From: Cohaesibacter marisflavi
GTDB taxonomy: Bacteria > Pseudomonadota > Alphaproteobacteria > Rhizobiales > Cohaesibacteraceae
DNA length: 64,000 bases
NCBI RefSeq assembly: GCF_900115225.1
Contig: NZ_FOVR01000013.1
Location: 62,001 to 126,000, forward strand
Direction: 5' to 3'
Under the pieces are notes generated by a model. It had not been told where the DNA came from. It made no database searches and worked only from the letters and a program-made list of their open reading frames with translations. Shown here one piece after another: positions 1-8,755 of the stretch. Position 1 is the first letter of the stretch, and each line of letters opens with the position of its first letter. A program made the position numbers and the translations under genes.

Positions 1-572
1 ATGGCTTTAGAACTCATGCCAAGCTGAGCGGCGAGGCGCCATTGCTCAGCGGGGATCGCCAGCCAGCCTTGCAGCAGAATACGCGTTGCAAGGGGCAGAT
101 TGAAAAAGACATGGGCCAGCAGAATGCCGGGCAGGCCATAGATGGAAAAACCGGAGATGCCGATGCCTGTGGCGAGGGTATGCATGGGACCATTCTTGCC
201 CCAGATGGCGAGCAGGCCGAGAATGGCAACGATGACCGGCAGGATGAAGGGCGCGCCAAACAGCGACAAGATGGCCGCCTTGCCGGGGAAGTTGCGCGTT
301 GCCAGTGCTCTGGCCAGAGGAATGGCCAGCAACGCGGACAGAATGGCAGAGAGCGCCGCCTGCATCAGGGTAAAGCGAACGGCGCGCATGACATAGACGT
401 CAGAAAACAGGCTGCTCAAGGCGCTGCCAACCGAGCTGGTCTCGCCTAGCGTGGGGGCCGCCATGGACCAAAGAGCACCGATGCTGGCGACAACGAGGGT
501 AAGCGGTGCCAAAAAGGCGAAAAGTGCCGGAATGCCATTGGCAAAGGCTTTATGATTTGCCTGTCTGATCAC
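1..572 (-). CDS. thiP: Thiamine ABC transporter permease ThiP (3' part cut by window edge)
   Basis: This is the inner-membrane permease of the ThiBPQ system that imports thiamine, TPP or related compounds. About 190 residues are visible, reading off the left edge of the window. The N-terminal part shows a hydrophobic helix, a periplasmic stretch and a second pair of membrane segments. Near the edge is the start of the permease EAA-type loop (IPAEQWRLAAQLGMS). The GTG start is chosen because an in-frame TAA lies two codons upstream and a GAGGG ribosome site sits about 8 nt before it. It follows thiB by 32 nt on the same strand, downstream of a TPP riboswitch, so it belongs to a thiBP(Q) operon; the ATPase gene would lie outside the window. 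Family assignment rests on context plus sequence and is firm. Confidence 0.88.
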   Translation of the reverse strand, partial: MIRQANHKAFANGIPALFAFLAPLTLVVASIGALWSMAAPTLGETSSVGSALSSLFSDVYVMRAVRFTLMQAALSAILSALLAIPLARALATRNFPGKAAILSLFGAPFILPVIVAILGLLAIWGKNGPMHTLATGIGISGFSIYGLPGILLAHVFFNLPLATRILLQGWLAIPAEQWRLAAQLGMSSKA

Positions 573-604
573 GCATTATCCCTCGTTTTCACATGTTGGG
601 CTGC

Positions 605-1627
605 TTATTGACTAAGAGCGCCGAGCCACTCGTCCAGAGCTTTCTTGCGGATGGCGGGCACCTCTTCTGTGTCAAACAGCAGGGCCTTGTCTGGCTTTGC
701 CAGATCCTTGAAGGAGGCTGGCCATTCACCCTCCGGCATGGCAACAGGATACATCCAGTTGGTTGTCGGAATGACGGTCTGCGCTTCCGGCCCGATGAGG
801 TAGCTCAGGAAGGCGTTGGCCAGATCTTTGTTCTGGCTGGATTTGGTGACGGCAGCCAGCTCGACTTGCATATAGTGGCCATCCTTGAAGGCTGCGGCCT
901 TGTAGTTGGTCTTGTTCTCGGCTGCGATATGATAGGCTGGCGACGTGGTGTAGCTCAGCACCATATCGGCCTGTCCTTCCAGAAACATGCCATAGGCCTC
1001 GGACCAGCCTTTCGTGACCGTGAGGATATGGGGGCTCAGTTGCTTCCACGCATCGGCGGCCTTTTCGCCATAGACATCTTTGACCCAGAGCAGAAGGCCC
1101 AGCCCGGGCGTGGAAGACCGCGGATCTTCGATAACGATCTTTAGATCGTCAGGCGCATTGATCAGTTCTTCAAAGCTGGAGGGGACGGAGGAGAGTTTGT
1201 TGCTATCATAGACAAAGGCGAAATAGCCCCAGTCGAAGGGAACGAATGTGCTGGCATCCCACTCAATGGGCAAGTGCAAGCCCTCAATCGCGACGCTGTT
1301 AGGCTCGAACAGACCGCTTTTCTGAGCATCCGCTACAAGGTTTGAATCAAGGCCGACGAGCACATCCGCTTTTGACGAGCCGCCTTCAAGGCGCAAGCGG
1401 TTGAAGGTTTCTGTCGCGTCGCCCGGAGAGACATATTCAACCGTGCAGCCGCAGGTTTTCTCAAAACCTTCCTTGATTGCTGGCCCGGGGCCCCATTCGG
1501 TATTGAAAGAATCGTAGGTATAGACGGTAAGGGTTGGTTTGTCGGCTGCATTGGCCGACGGGACTGCAACCAGAGACGTTGTCAGGCCGAGACTAGCTGC
1601 GAGAAGAGAAAGGGTCAAAGCTTTCAT
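605..1627 (-). CDS. thiB: Thiamine ABC transporter substrate-binding protein ThiB
   Basis: Periplasmic binding protein for thiamine and its phosphates, delivering ligand to ThiP. The protein begins with a typical Sec signal peptide (MKALTLSLLAAS...) ending near SANAAD. It continues with the ThiB-type start LTVYTYDSFNTEWGPG, where the YDSF region is characteristic of the family. Length, about 340 residues, matches the family. The ATG at 1627 is preferred over a start eight codons upstream because it begins the signal peptide and has a GAGGAAT ribosome site about 5 nt before it. It is the first gene of the operon and is preceded by a TPP riboswitch, so expression should fall when TPP is abundant. 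Confidence 0.93.
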   Translation of the reverse strand: MKALTLSLLAASLGLTTSLVAVPSANAADKPTLTVYTYDSFNTEWGPGPAIKEGFEKTCGCTVEYVSPGDATETFNRLRLEGGSSKADVLVGLDSNLVADAQKSGLFEPNSVAIEGLHLPIEWDASTFVPFDWGYFAFVYDSNKLSSVPSSFEELINAPDDLKIVIEDPRSSTPGLGLLLWVKDVYGEKAADAWKQLSPHILTVTKGWSEAYGMFLEGQADMVLSYTTSPAYHIAAENKTNYKAAAFKDGHYMQVELAAVTKSSQNKDLANAFLSYLIGPEAQTVIPTTNWMYPVAMPEGEWPASFKDLAKPDKALLFDTEEVPAIRKKALDEWLGALSQ

Positions 1628-1790
1628 ATCATTCCTCAAAAAAGAGGCCACGCAGAGGCTCAGGCCGCGCGTGACGCTGGTATGTCGTGTGCATCTTGCT
1701 GCGGGGGAAGTCCTCTCGCATTAGATGCTCTAGCTATTGACCGGATTGGGTAGAGTGGAAGAAGGTTGGGTTTGTTCCAAGCTTCGTCTC

Positions 1791-1870
1791 TTCCTCCGCC
1801 GGTGTGATCCGGATCAGGTTCGACGGGTTCGCACCTTGTGCATCTCAGCCTGGTTACAGGCACCCCGGGA
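1791..1870 (-). promoter_or_regulatory. TPP riboswitch (THI element)
   Basis: Read on the minus strand, this stretch carries the conserved TPP aptamer blocks in order: CGGGGTGCC, then GGCTGAGA, then ACCCGT followed by GAACCTGATCCGGATCA and CACCGGCGGAGG. The paired ends P1/P2 and the CUGAGA loop are intact. It lies about 165 nt upstream of thiB, as expected for TPP control of thiamine uptake genes. Confidence 0.95.
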
Positions 1871-1964
1871 CGGTCGACATACTAGAGATATTGTTTCTGG
1901 AATTCAATCGGCTTGCGGCTTTATACGGAGAACAAATCAATCACGATTGGCTGGCGTATCAACG

Positions 1965-3002
1965 CTAGATCGGCAACCCAGCCATCGGGTCGTCCATCAG
2001 ATCCTGTTCGCTTTCCGAGGAAGGGGCTGATGAGGCTTCCGATGGGTGATTTGGATCAGCGATATAAGTGATTTCGTCTTCTGATAGCCACGCCGGATCT
2101 GTTTGTGGCAATCGTGCCTGTCGTTTGCTGTCCACTTCCTGAAGAAAAGCATCGATCCTGTCATTGATGGAATCAACGAAAAGCAGGGGAGCATGGCCAT
2201 GTCCCTTGGCTTCAAACAGTTGGCAGTCGGGGTGGCGATTTACCATCTCCTTGGCTGTGGTGGCTGCTAGGATGTCGGATGTTTCCCCGCGTAGAACCAA
2301 TGTTGGGCAGTGGGAAAGCGCCATGAATTGCGGCCAGAGATCGATTTTGGTTTCGCTGAGATCAATACTTTCAAGTGCCTTGGCGATATAGGGGTCGAAA
2401 TCACTTTTCGGAACGCCCCCTTCATCGCGGAAGGTCATGCGGGCCATGCGCTCCCAGTCTTCTTCCGCAAGCCCGAAGAAATGCTTGTGGTTGGCTGTTT
2501 TGACATAGGCGACGGCGTCTTCCCATGTCTTGACCGGTTCGGAGCGCGTCAGGTAGGTCTTGATGCGCGCAATGCCGGTTGCATCCAATATGGGGCCGAT
2601 ATCGTTGAAGATGGCGCCGGCGATCAGATTGGGCTGAATGGCCGCGATGGCCAACATCAGCAAGCCGCCGCGCGAGGTGCCCAGAATGATAACCTCATGC
2701 AGACCAGCAGCCGTGATGGCGTCAATGGCGTCTCTTGCTTCGGTGATGACATTGTAGTTTTCGGGATTTTTGTCATAGTCCGATGAGCCACGGCCGCGGC
2801 TGTTGAGAGTCAGGACGAAGCGTGGATGGTCCGGATCGGTGGCGAGGCGCTCGGCCAGCGGATGAAAATCGCGGCTGGTTCGGGTAAGACCCGGCAGGCA
2901 GAGCAGGGGTGTCGCCTTGTTGGCACTGTCACCAAAGGCTTCTCCGCGCAGCACCAGACCATCTCTTGCTGTGATTTCAAAATGTTTGACAGTCGGCTGC
3001 AT
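1965..3002 (-). CDS. Alpha/beta hydrolase
   Basis: A 345-residue alpha/beta-hydrolase-fold protein of unknown substrate. It shows the oxyanion segment LLCLPGLTRTSRDFHPLAERL, the nucleophile elbow GTSRGG (Ser in GxSxG), and a late His in KGHGHAPLL that would complete the triad. The start at 3002 (MQPTVKHFEI) is chosen because the longer frame up to 3182 would overlap the end of the transglycosylase gene and its extra 60 residues do not resemble the family; a GGAG site lies about 11 nt upstream. The protein ends in an acidic, low-complexity tail rich in Ser, Glu and Asp. It lies 115 nt downstream of the transglycosylase gene on the same strand and may be cotranscribed. I cannot assign a substrate. 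Confidence 0.85.
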   Translation of the reverse strand: MQPTVKHFEITARDGLVLRGEAFGDSANKATPLLCLPGLTRTSRDFHPLAERLATDPDHPRFVLTLNSRGRGSSDYDKNPENYNVITEARDAIDAITAAGLHEVIILGTSRGGLLMLAIAAIQPNLIAGAIFNDIGPILDATGIARIKTYLTRSEPVKTWEDAVAYVKTANHKHFFGLAEEDWERMARMTFRDEGGVPKSDFDPYIAKALESIDLSETKIDLWPQFMALSHCPTLVLRGETSDILAATTAKEMVNRHPDCQLFEAKGHGHAPLLFVDSINDRIDAFLQEVDSKRQARLPQTDPAWLSEDEITYIADPNHPSEASSAPSSESEQDLMDDPMAGLPI

Positions 3003-3110
3003 GGTGGCCACTCCGGAGCAAGGCGCTTGAATAGCAGGTGTCACTTCAAGACGAGTGGCACCCTGATATTCATTGCAGGATATTTTGTGCTGCGCAAGAT
3101 GGCGCGGTGG

Positions 3111-3133
3111 GCGCGGCCTAAGGGTGGCCGCGC
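3111..3133 (-). terminator. GC-rich hairpin over the transglycosylase stop codon
   Basis: A perfect 8-bp stem (GCGCGGCC / GGCCGCGC) with a 7-nt loop includes the stop codon of the transglycosylase gene. There is no run of T after it, so it may attenuate or protect mRNA rather than terminate alone. Confidence 0.35.
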
Positions 3134-5400
3134 TTGAGATCCTTGCTGATGTCCAGTGTTTCATTGTGAATGCGGGCTTCATAAACCTGCAAATTCTCGA
3201 TCAGCTTCATGACATAGTTACGCGTTTCCGAGAAGGGAATACGCTCGATCCAGTCAATCGCGCTCACCTCGTTGGTGCGTGGGTCTCCGAAACGTTCAAT
3301 CCACTCGGGTGGGCGTCCGGGGCCTGCGTTATAGGCGGCAAAGGTCAGGATATAGGAACCGCCAAAGCGCTCCAGATTCTCCTTCAGGAAGGCACTGCCC
3401 AGAAGCACAGCATAATTGGGGTCACTCGTGATCCGGGACAGGGAATAGGAGACGCCGAGTTTGCGGGCTGTTCTCTTGGCCGTTGCCGGAAGCATTTGCA
3501 TCAGACCGCGTGCATTGGCGTGACTGCGGGCCTTCAGGTCGAACACACTCTCCTGCTTGGTCAGGGCATAGACCAGAGCAATGTCAACACCATTGGTTTT
3601 GACGCCCATCGGCAGAGCATGAAGCGGGAAGGCCAGCTTGTCGACCGGCATGTCTCGGTTGAGCGCCAACTGTCCAATCTGGACCGCGTTCTGGTGTAGG
3701 CCATAGCTTTGGGCGAGCTTATGGGCCAGTTCGATTTCAGATGGATCAGCCAGCGTGCGCGCCAGATGGCGGAAGAGCGGACCGGCGCGGTCTTCTTGCC
3801 CAACGGCTTTGAGACGCTTGATGGCTCGCACCAGATCGCGACGCTCAAAGCGTGCTTTTTGCGTGGCGTTGGCCGGGGGAGGGGTTCTCAGGTTGAGATG
3901 CTTCGTGCCCAGTTCTTCCAGAGACAACTGACCGTAATAGTTGGTGGCATTGGCGGCTGCTTGATAGAACTTGACCGCAACGGCTCTGTCGCCCGCCGCT
4001 TCCCACGCACGCCCCTGCCAATAGAGGCCACGGGATTTGTCTTGGGTACGGGTGGCCTTCTTCCAGCTATTTTCGAAATGCACAGCGGCGGTCTTTTCGT
4101 CATGCAGATAGCGCAGGGCGAAGAAACCTGCGTGGAACTCCGCTTCGGAGAAGTCCTTGCCGGATTCTGCCGAATGTCTTGCCGCAATCTTGTAGGCGCG
4201 GCGGGCGTCCTCCTTGTTCATCATCATGCGGGCCAGCAGGCGACGCTCATCCCACCATGCATCATGGTTGATCAGGTGATCCTCATCCAGCGGTGCTTTG
4301 AGAATGAGATCTGCTGCCTCAGTTTCCTTGCCCTGTCGGCGCGTATACTGAATTTCGGAAAAGATATAGCCGGGATCCTTTCGCAAGGAACTGGGAACGC
4401 TCCGGAGCAGAGACCCGGCATTGCGAGCACGACGGATGACTGCCACACGCGCATTGACCAGTTTCATCTGGGCATCCGTCAGATAGCGCTTGAGGCGCAA
4501 GGCCCCGTTGGCTCGATCCCGATAGAGCAAATAGCTGGCGCGGTGGAAATGATCCTCATTGGTCAACACCGAGCGCATATTTGAAAGAATGCGGCTTTCG
4601 GTTTTGGAATCCAGAGCACTTTCGCGCCAGATCGGGCGGATGATCTTGGCCGCTTGTGCCTTGTTGCCGACTTTGGCCTGGGAGATGGCGAGTTCAATGG
4701 CCGCCGTGGTGGACTCGGGAATGGCGTTGCCAAAGGCGCGAACCATCTCGGCTCCGGTCTCTGTTTCGCGCGCCACGGCCTCTTCTATGCGGCGCTGGGT
4801 GAGGCTGCGGCTGGGCCATTGCGGATTGTGATCATAGAAAGCCTTGATCTCGCTGGCCGGAAAATTGTGATAGCCACCAATGATGAGGATATAGGTGAGC
4901 AATGTCCGGTCCAAAGAGGGTTTCATGCCTTTCTGGATCGCGAGGGCTTTCTTCTGATCGTTCTTTTCAAGAGCGTTGAGGGCATCCTTAAGGGTGCCGC
5001 GTTCAGCTGAAATGCCATTGTCATGCTTGCGTACGGTTGGCAGTGAAGCCTCCGGCTGAGCCGTCAGCTGTGCTGCGACTGGGAGTTGAAGCGCCGCGCC
5101 GCTGCCCACCGTTGGAGCCGGCTGTGCCGGTGACACTGTCGGGTCGGTACGGTTTTTGGGCAAAATGACAAGATTGGCGGGCAGGTCGGCCGTGCTTTGC
5201 GGAGCGGATGGTGCTGTTTGCTCAAGGCCGGGGGCAGGTTCGGGCGTTGCCTCTGGAAGTGCCATGGGCGCTGTGAGTGCTATAGCCGGGCGGGATCTGG
5301 GCACTGGCACGCTTTCAGGCAGTGTTAGCGCACTGGCAATGGGCGTTATGGCTACAAGGCAAAAGCCTGTGGTCGCTGCTTTGATGATGGATCTAATCAT
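3118..5400 (-). CDS. slt: Soluble lytic murein transglycosylase (Slt70 type)
   Basis: Periplasmic enzyme that cleaves the MurNAc-GlcNAc bond of peptidoglycan with formation of 1,6-anhydro-MurNAc. The 760-residue protein begins with a signal peptide. A Pro/Ala-rich linker of about 100 residues follows, then a long alpha-helical superhelix (U-domain like, roughly residues 140-580) and a C-terminal goose-type lysozyme/SLT domain. The catalytic Glu617 lies in TKQESVFD, followed by ANARGLMQMLPATA and AYNAGPGR, all hallmark SLT motifs. Length is a little above E. coli Slt70. It is transcribed divergently from dapA, with about 350 nt between the two genes. The assignment to the family is secure; the physiological partner is not visible. 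Confidence 0.93.
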   Translation of the reverse strand: MIRSIIKAATTGFCLVAITPIASALTLPESVPVPRSRPAIALTAPMALPEATPEPAPGLEQTAPSAPQSTADLPANLVILPKNRTDPTVSPAQPAPTVGSGAALQLPVAAQLTAQPEASLPTVRKHDNGISAERGTLKDALNALEKNDQKKALAIQKGMKPSLDRTLLTYILIIGGYHNFPASEIKAFYDHNPQWPSRSLTQRRIEEAVARETETGAEMVRAFGNAIPESTTAAIELAISQAKVGNKAQAAKIIRPIWRESALDSKTESRILSNMRSVLTNEDHFHRASYLLYRDRANGALRLKRYLTDAQMKLVNARVAVIRRARNAGSLLRSVPSSLRKDPGYIFSEIQYTRRQGKETEAADLILKAPLDEDHLINHDAWWDERRLLARMMMNKEDARRAYKIAARHSAESGKDFSEAEFHAGFFALRYLHDEKTAAVHFENSWKKATRTQDKSRGLYWQGRAWEAAGDRAVAVKFYQAAANATNYYGQLSLEELGTKHLNLRTPPPANATQKARFERRDLVRAIKRLKAVGQEDRAGPLFRHLARTLADPSEIELAHKLAQSYGLHQNAVQIGQLALNRDMPVDKLAFPLHALPMGVKTNGVDIALVYALTKQESVFDLKARSHANARGLMQMLPATAKRTARKLGVSYSLSRITSDPNYAVLLGSAFLKENLERFGGSYILTFAAYNAGPGRPPEWIERFGDPRTNEVSAIDWIERIPFSETRNYVMKLIENLQVYEARIHNETLDISKDLKRGHP

Positions 5401-5593
5401 ATCGTCTGAAAATGTGCGTAACTACGGGCTTTTTGAGAACAAGACATTATTGTTGCAAAATTATGGTGAAGAAATTCCTTAGACCCGGATAGATTTTTAA
5501 TTTTTCGGATGTCTCACAGCAATGTGATGGGGAGGCTTTTCTTTCCATGCCTGCTTACGGACATCTGGAAGGAGACAGGTCGATGGGGATGAA

Positions 5594-5737
5594 ATGACTG
5601 AAATATTGCATCTTGTAGCGAAACATGGTGTTATGGGTCTCAACTTCCGGCAAAATGCTGGAAAAATTATAAAAACCGTCAAAATGACGGGTTTTTATTT
5701 AAAAATAACGGAAATTCCATGCGTGGAGCGTGGCTAA
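5594..5737 (+). CDS. Possible 47-residue leader ORF upstream of dapA
   Basis: A short open frame begins with ATG after a GGGGAT purine stretch and ends 15 nt before the dapA start codon. It runs straight through a terminator-like hairpin and encodes several lysines close to that hairpin (residues 24-37 include K, K, K and K). I do not recognise the peptide. It could be a translated leader coupling ribosome movement to read-through into dapA, or simply chance; nothing beyond position and codon content supports expression. Confidence 0.25.
   Translation: MTEILHLVAKHGVMGLNFRQNAGKIIKTVKMTGFYLKITEIPCVERG
5671..5697 (+). terminator. Hairpin plus T-run just upstream of dapA (attenuator-like)
   Basis: AAAACCGTC and GACGGGTTTT pair (one bulged G) around a short A-rich loop and are followed by TTTTTATTT. 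It points with dapA transcription, about 55 nt before the dapA start codon, and no annotated gene precedes it on this strand. It therefore resembles a leader terminator. Confidence 0.5.
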
Positions 5738-5752
5738 GACGAGGAAACGAAC

Positions 5753-6628
5753 ATGTTCAAAGGATCTTGCACAGCACTCATCACTCCTTTCAAAGAGGGT
5801 GGCGTGGATTATAAGGCCTTTGAGTCTTTTGTAGACTGGCAGATTACCGAAGGCACCCACGGGCTTGTGCCGGTTGGAACGACTGGAGAGTCTCCAACCC
5901 TGAGCCATGATGAACACAAGAAAGTGGTAGAAGCCTGCGTCAAGGTTGCTGACAAACGTGTTCCTGTTCTGGCTGGTGCCGGGTCCAATTCGACATTGGA
6001 AGCCATCGATCTGGCCCAGTTTGCCGAAGGCGCTGGCGCGGATGGCGTGTTGGTTGTTACGCCATATTATAACAAGCCTTGTCAGGCTGGGCTATATGAG
6101 CATTTCAAGGCTGTTGCGTCTGCGGTGTCTATTCCGATTGTCATCTACAATATTCCGCCAAGATCCGTCATTGATATGAGCGTAGAAACCATGGCGCGCC
6201 TTTATGAAGACTGCCCCAACATTGTCGGCGTCAAGGATGCGACCGGAGATCTGGTGCGTGTGACCCGTCAGCGTCTGGCAATGGGCAAGGATTTCATCCA
6301 GCTTTCTGGCGAAGATGCAACCGCACTCGGCTTCAATGCACAAGGGGGCCATGGCTGTATTTCCGTTACCGCCAACGTCGCGCCAAAGCTGTGCAGCCAG
6401 TTCCAGACCGCTTGCTTGAACGGGGAGTGGGACAAGGCGCTGGAACTGCATGATCTGCTGTCCCCGCTGCACCGCGCCATGTTCTTGCAGCCCAATCCGG
6501 CTGGTGCCAAATATGGCCTGTCGGTGCTCGGCAGGATCGAGAACGATGTCCGCTTGCCCCTGATGGCTGCAACAGATGCTGTAAAAGCCGAGATTGATGC
6601 TGCAATGAAGGTTGCAGGTCTGATCTAA
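5753..6628 (+). CDS. dapA: 4-hydroxy-tetrahydrodipicolinate synthase DapA
   Basis: Condenses pyruvate with L-aspartate semialdehyde in the first committed step of the diaminopimelate/lysine pathway, in the cytoplasm. The 291-residue length is normal. The TIM-barrel motifs are present: [10 protein letters not shown] (carboxylate binding), the YNIPPRS region with the catalytic Tyr, and the Schiff-base lysine Lys161 in [17 protein letters not shown] ribosome site precedes the ATG. smpB follows after 18 nt, so the two are probably cotranscribed. A possible leader ORF and hairpin lie immediately upstream. Confidence 0.97.
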   Translation: MFKGSCTALITPFKEGGVDYKAFESFVDWQITEGTHGLVPVGTTGESPTLSHDEHKKVVEACVKVADKRVPVLAGAGSNSTLEAIDLAQFAEGAGADGVLVVTPYYNKPCQAGLYEHFKAVASAVSIPIVIYNIPPRSVIDMSVETMARLYEDCPNIVGVKDATGDLVRVTRQRLAMGKDFIQLSGEDATALGFNAQGGHGCISVTANVAPKLCSQFQTACLNGEWDKALELHDLLSPLHRAMFLQPNPAGAKYGLSVLGRIENDVRLPLMAATDAVKAEIDAAMKVAGLI

Positions 6629-6646
6629 AGGGCTTATCTGTGTTGC

Positions 6647-7132
6647 ATGGCTCAGAAGAAGAAAAAGAAAAGCGATCCGAATAACCGCGTTGTGGCGGAG
6701 AATCGGAAGGCGCGACATGATTACGAATTTGGTGAAGTGACCGAAGCTGGCTTGCAGCTCACTGGTACGGAGGTTAAGTCTCTTCGTACCGGCAAGGCCA
6801 ATATCGCCGAATCCTATGCGTCTTATGAGAATGGCGAGATTGTTCTGATCAATGCTCATATTCCCGAGTATGATCAGGGCAACCGGTTCAATCATGAGCC
6901 TCGCCGACCGCGCAAATTGCTTCTCCATAAGCGCGAGATCGCCAAAATGTCTCAAGCCGTGCAGCGCGATGGCATGACCATTGTGCCCCTCAAGCTCTAT
7001 TTCAACGACAAGGGAATCGCCAAACTGGCGGTTGCAGTTGCGCGTGGTAAGAAAAATTACGACAAGCGGCAGGATGCTAAAAAGCGTGATTGGCAGCGCG
7101 ACAAGGCTCGTTTGATGCGTGACAGAGGATAG
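6647..7132 (+). CDS. smpB: SsrA-binding protein SmpB
   Basis: Binds tmRNA and places it in stalled ribosomes for trans-translation. The 161-residue protein has a Lys-rich N-terminus (KKKKKSDP), the OB-fold core with [14 protein letters not shown] and HIPEY, and a basic C-terminal tail ending KARLMRDRG that folds into a helix in the decoding centre. Length and order of motifs are standard. It follows dapA closely and is ended by a good intrinsic terminator. Confidence 0.96.
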   Translation: MAQKKKKKSDPNNRVVAENRKARHDYEFGEVTEAGLQLTGTEVKSLRTGKANIAESYASYENGEIVLINAHIPEYDQGNRFNHEPRRPRKLLLHKREIAKMSQAVQRDGMTIVPLKLYFNDKGIAKLAVAVARGKKNYDKRQDAKKRDWQRDKARLMRDRG

Positions 7133-7157
7133 ATTGCTTTTGTGGGTCGCCTGATTG

Positions 7158-7192
7158 TCCCGAGCCATTCCATCTGGCTCCGGATTTTTTAT
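7158..7192 (+). terminator. Intrinsic terminator after smpB
   Basis: GAGCCA/TGGCTC stem extended by TCC/GGA across one C-C mismatch, 7-nt loop, followed by TTTTTT. Lies 26 nt after the smpB stop. Confidence 0.75.
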
Positions 7193-7397
7193 TATCACAA
7201 GAGCGGGGCTTTTTTGATAAATCGCCATAAGAAAGCGCAGACTTCTGTGCTTTCGTCAAAAAACGGGGACGAAATTTTCCAACCTTTTTAGGCCTCATGC
7301 AAGCGTTTCTGGTCGGATCACTTTTTAAAAGAGGGGAAAACCCGAATTTGGGGTTTAAAAATCTGGCAAGGCTTCTATAAAGATGACACTTCAATGA

Positions 7398-7476
<79 letters not shown>

Positions 7477-7562
7477 CTTAATCTTGTTTCAAGTTCAATG
7501 TCTTGAAATGTTCTCGTAAGAGACCATATAGATTAATGTTGCTTGCATTGAAGCAAAGTTGA

Positions 7563-7639
<77 letters not shown>

Positions 7640-7920
7640 ACGCTCCCCAACATTCTTTGGAATGGAGGGTTGAGTTTCCAAGTAGTGCAGGCAGCAATCC
7701 ATTATCTTCAATCTTCACCCGCTGCCTTTTTCCCACTGGTATGATGACCACCATCTCTATTAGGTTTCTTATCTTGCTGAAGATGTGATCATGAGATTGG
7801 CCTTCCGGCATATCATTGAATGTGTTTTGTGACTTGCGCCCCAAAACTCCTCCAGAATTTGGTAGAGCCCGTCCCACTTTGCTGTGAGCCCCAAGTTCGG
7901 ACCGCCGGGAATTAGAATTT

Positions 7921-8646
7921 TCTGGCTTTCATCACAGTGACGGGCTGGTTACGCCACCGGGATTATACAGAGCAATCGGGACGTTCTATCCGATTGCCGA
8001 ATGAGGGCGACCCGGTTACGCCAAACTCCAACCTTGGTACATACAGCAACTTCGTCAATCTGTTGGACATGTGCGGGCTGGCAGTGCCAATCTCCGCGCG
8101 GTCGGATGGGCGCCCCGGTAGCATCACCCTGTTGGCCAGCTCTGGCAAGGACGCCCTGTTCGCTTCGCTGTCAGCCTGTCTGAAAGCTGCCGGCGAGCGG
8201 ACGCTTGGAGCAACCTCATGGCAGCTTCCTCAAAGAAAGCCCGTCACCGACCTTCTTGATGGATATGCCAAACTTGCGGTCTGTGGAGCTCACCTCAAGG
8301 GTTTGCCTCTCAACTGGCAACTGACTGACAGGAGCGCTAATCTGATAGAGGGACGATGTCGGCGCCTTACTATCGCTTCTATGCGCTGGCCGGGGAAGGC
8401 GTCAAACGCCCGGGAATGATCCGGACAACGGAAAAGCAGGTAAACGGTATCGCTGTCGAGGTCTGGGCCATGCCGTTAGCCGAGCTGGGGTCCTTTCTCG
8501 CGGGTATTCCGGCGCCATTGAGCCTCGGCAAGGTGGAACTGGAAAGCGGGGAGGAGGTTTGTGGCTTCATCTGCGAGGCTACTGGCGCGGAGGATGCTGA
8601 AAATATAACTTCAATTGGCAGTTGGCGCAGCTTCCTAAAGGAGTGA
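7921..8646 (+). pseudogene. Allophanate hydrolase (AtzF/DUR1,2 type) remnant, frameshifted
   Basis: Three pieces in different frames spell the C-terminal half of an allophanate hydrolase. The pieces are GTFYPIAE near 7978-8001, then GDPVTPNSNLGTYSNFVNLLD...AVPI (the amidase-domain end) through KLAVCGAHLKGLPLNWQLTD to about 8350, then YYRFYALAGEG...GFICEATGAED...SWRSFLKE (the C-terminal domain) ending at the stop at 8646. Frame changes occur near 8001-8008 and 8345-8360. The N-terminal amidase half, including the Ser-Ser-Lys catalytic region, is missing. Intact family members are about 600 residues and convert allophanate to ammonia and CO2 after urea carboxylase; no urea carboxylase genes remain nearby. 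Parts may still be read as a 160-residue and a 96-residue ORF, but the whole is best called a decayed gene. It sits about 280 nt after the second initiator tRNA. Confidence 0.8.
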
Positions 8647-8691
8647 TTAGCTGGTATTTCCGTGTTTAAAAATGTAAATTAAGAATATATT

Positions 8692-8713
8692 GGCGCGCCC
8701 AAAAGGGCCCGCC
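8692..8713 (-). terminator. Hairpin downstream of the FNT-family transporter gene
   Basis: GGCGCGCCC and GGGCCCGCC pair (8 of 9, one C-C mismatch) around AAAA. It is placed 43 nt after the stop of the minus-strand transporter gene and is followed on that strand by AT-rich sequence without a clear T-run. Confidence 0.4.
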
Positions 8714-8755
8714 ACTCATGACTCTCGCGATTTTCTTTATCGGAGGTCCGTTGCA

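Noticed and set aside
3709-4584. 291-residue plus-strand ORF opposite the transglycosylase gene
   Set aside because: Shadow of the slt gene; no motif or ribosome site.
6092-7228. 378-residue minus-strand ORF opposite dapA and smpB
   Set aside because: Antisense shadow of two unmistakable genes; its translation is low-complexity His/Arg/Ile-rich sequence with no motif.
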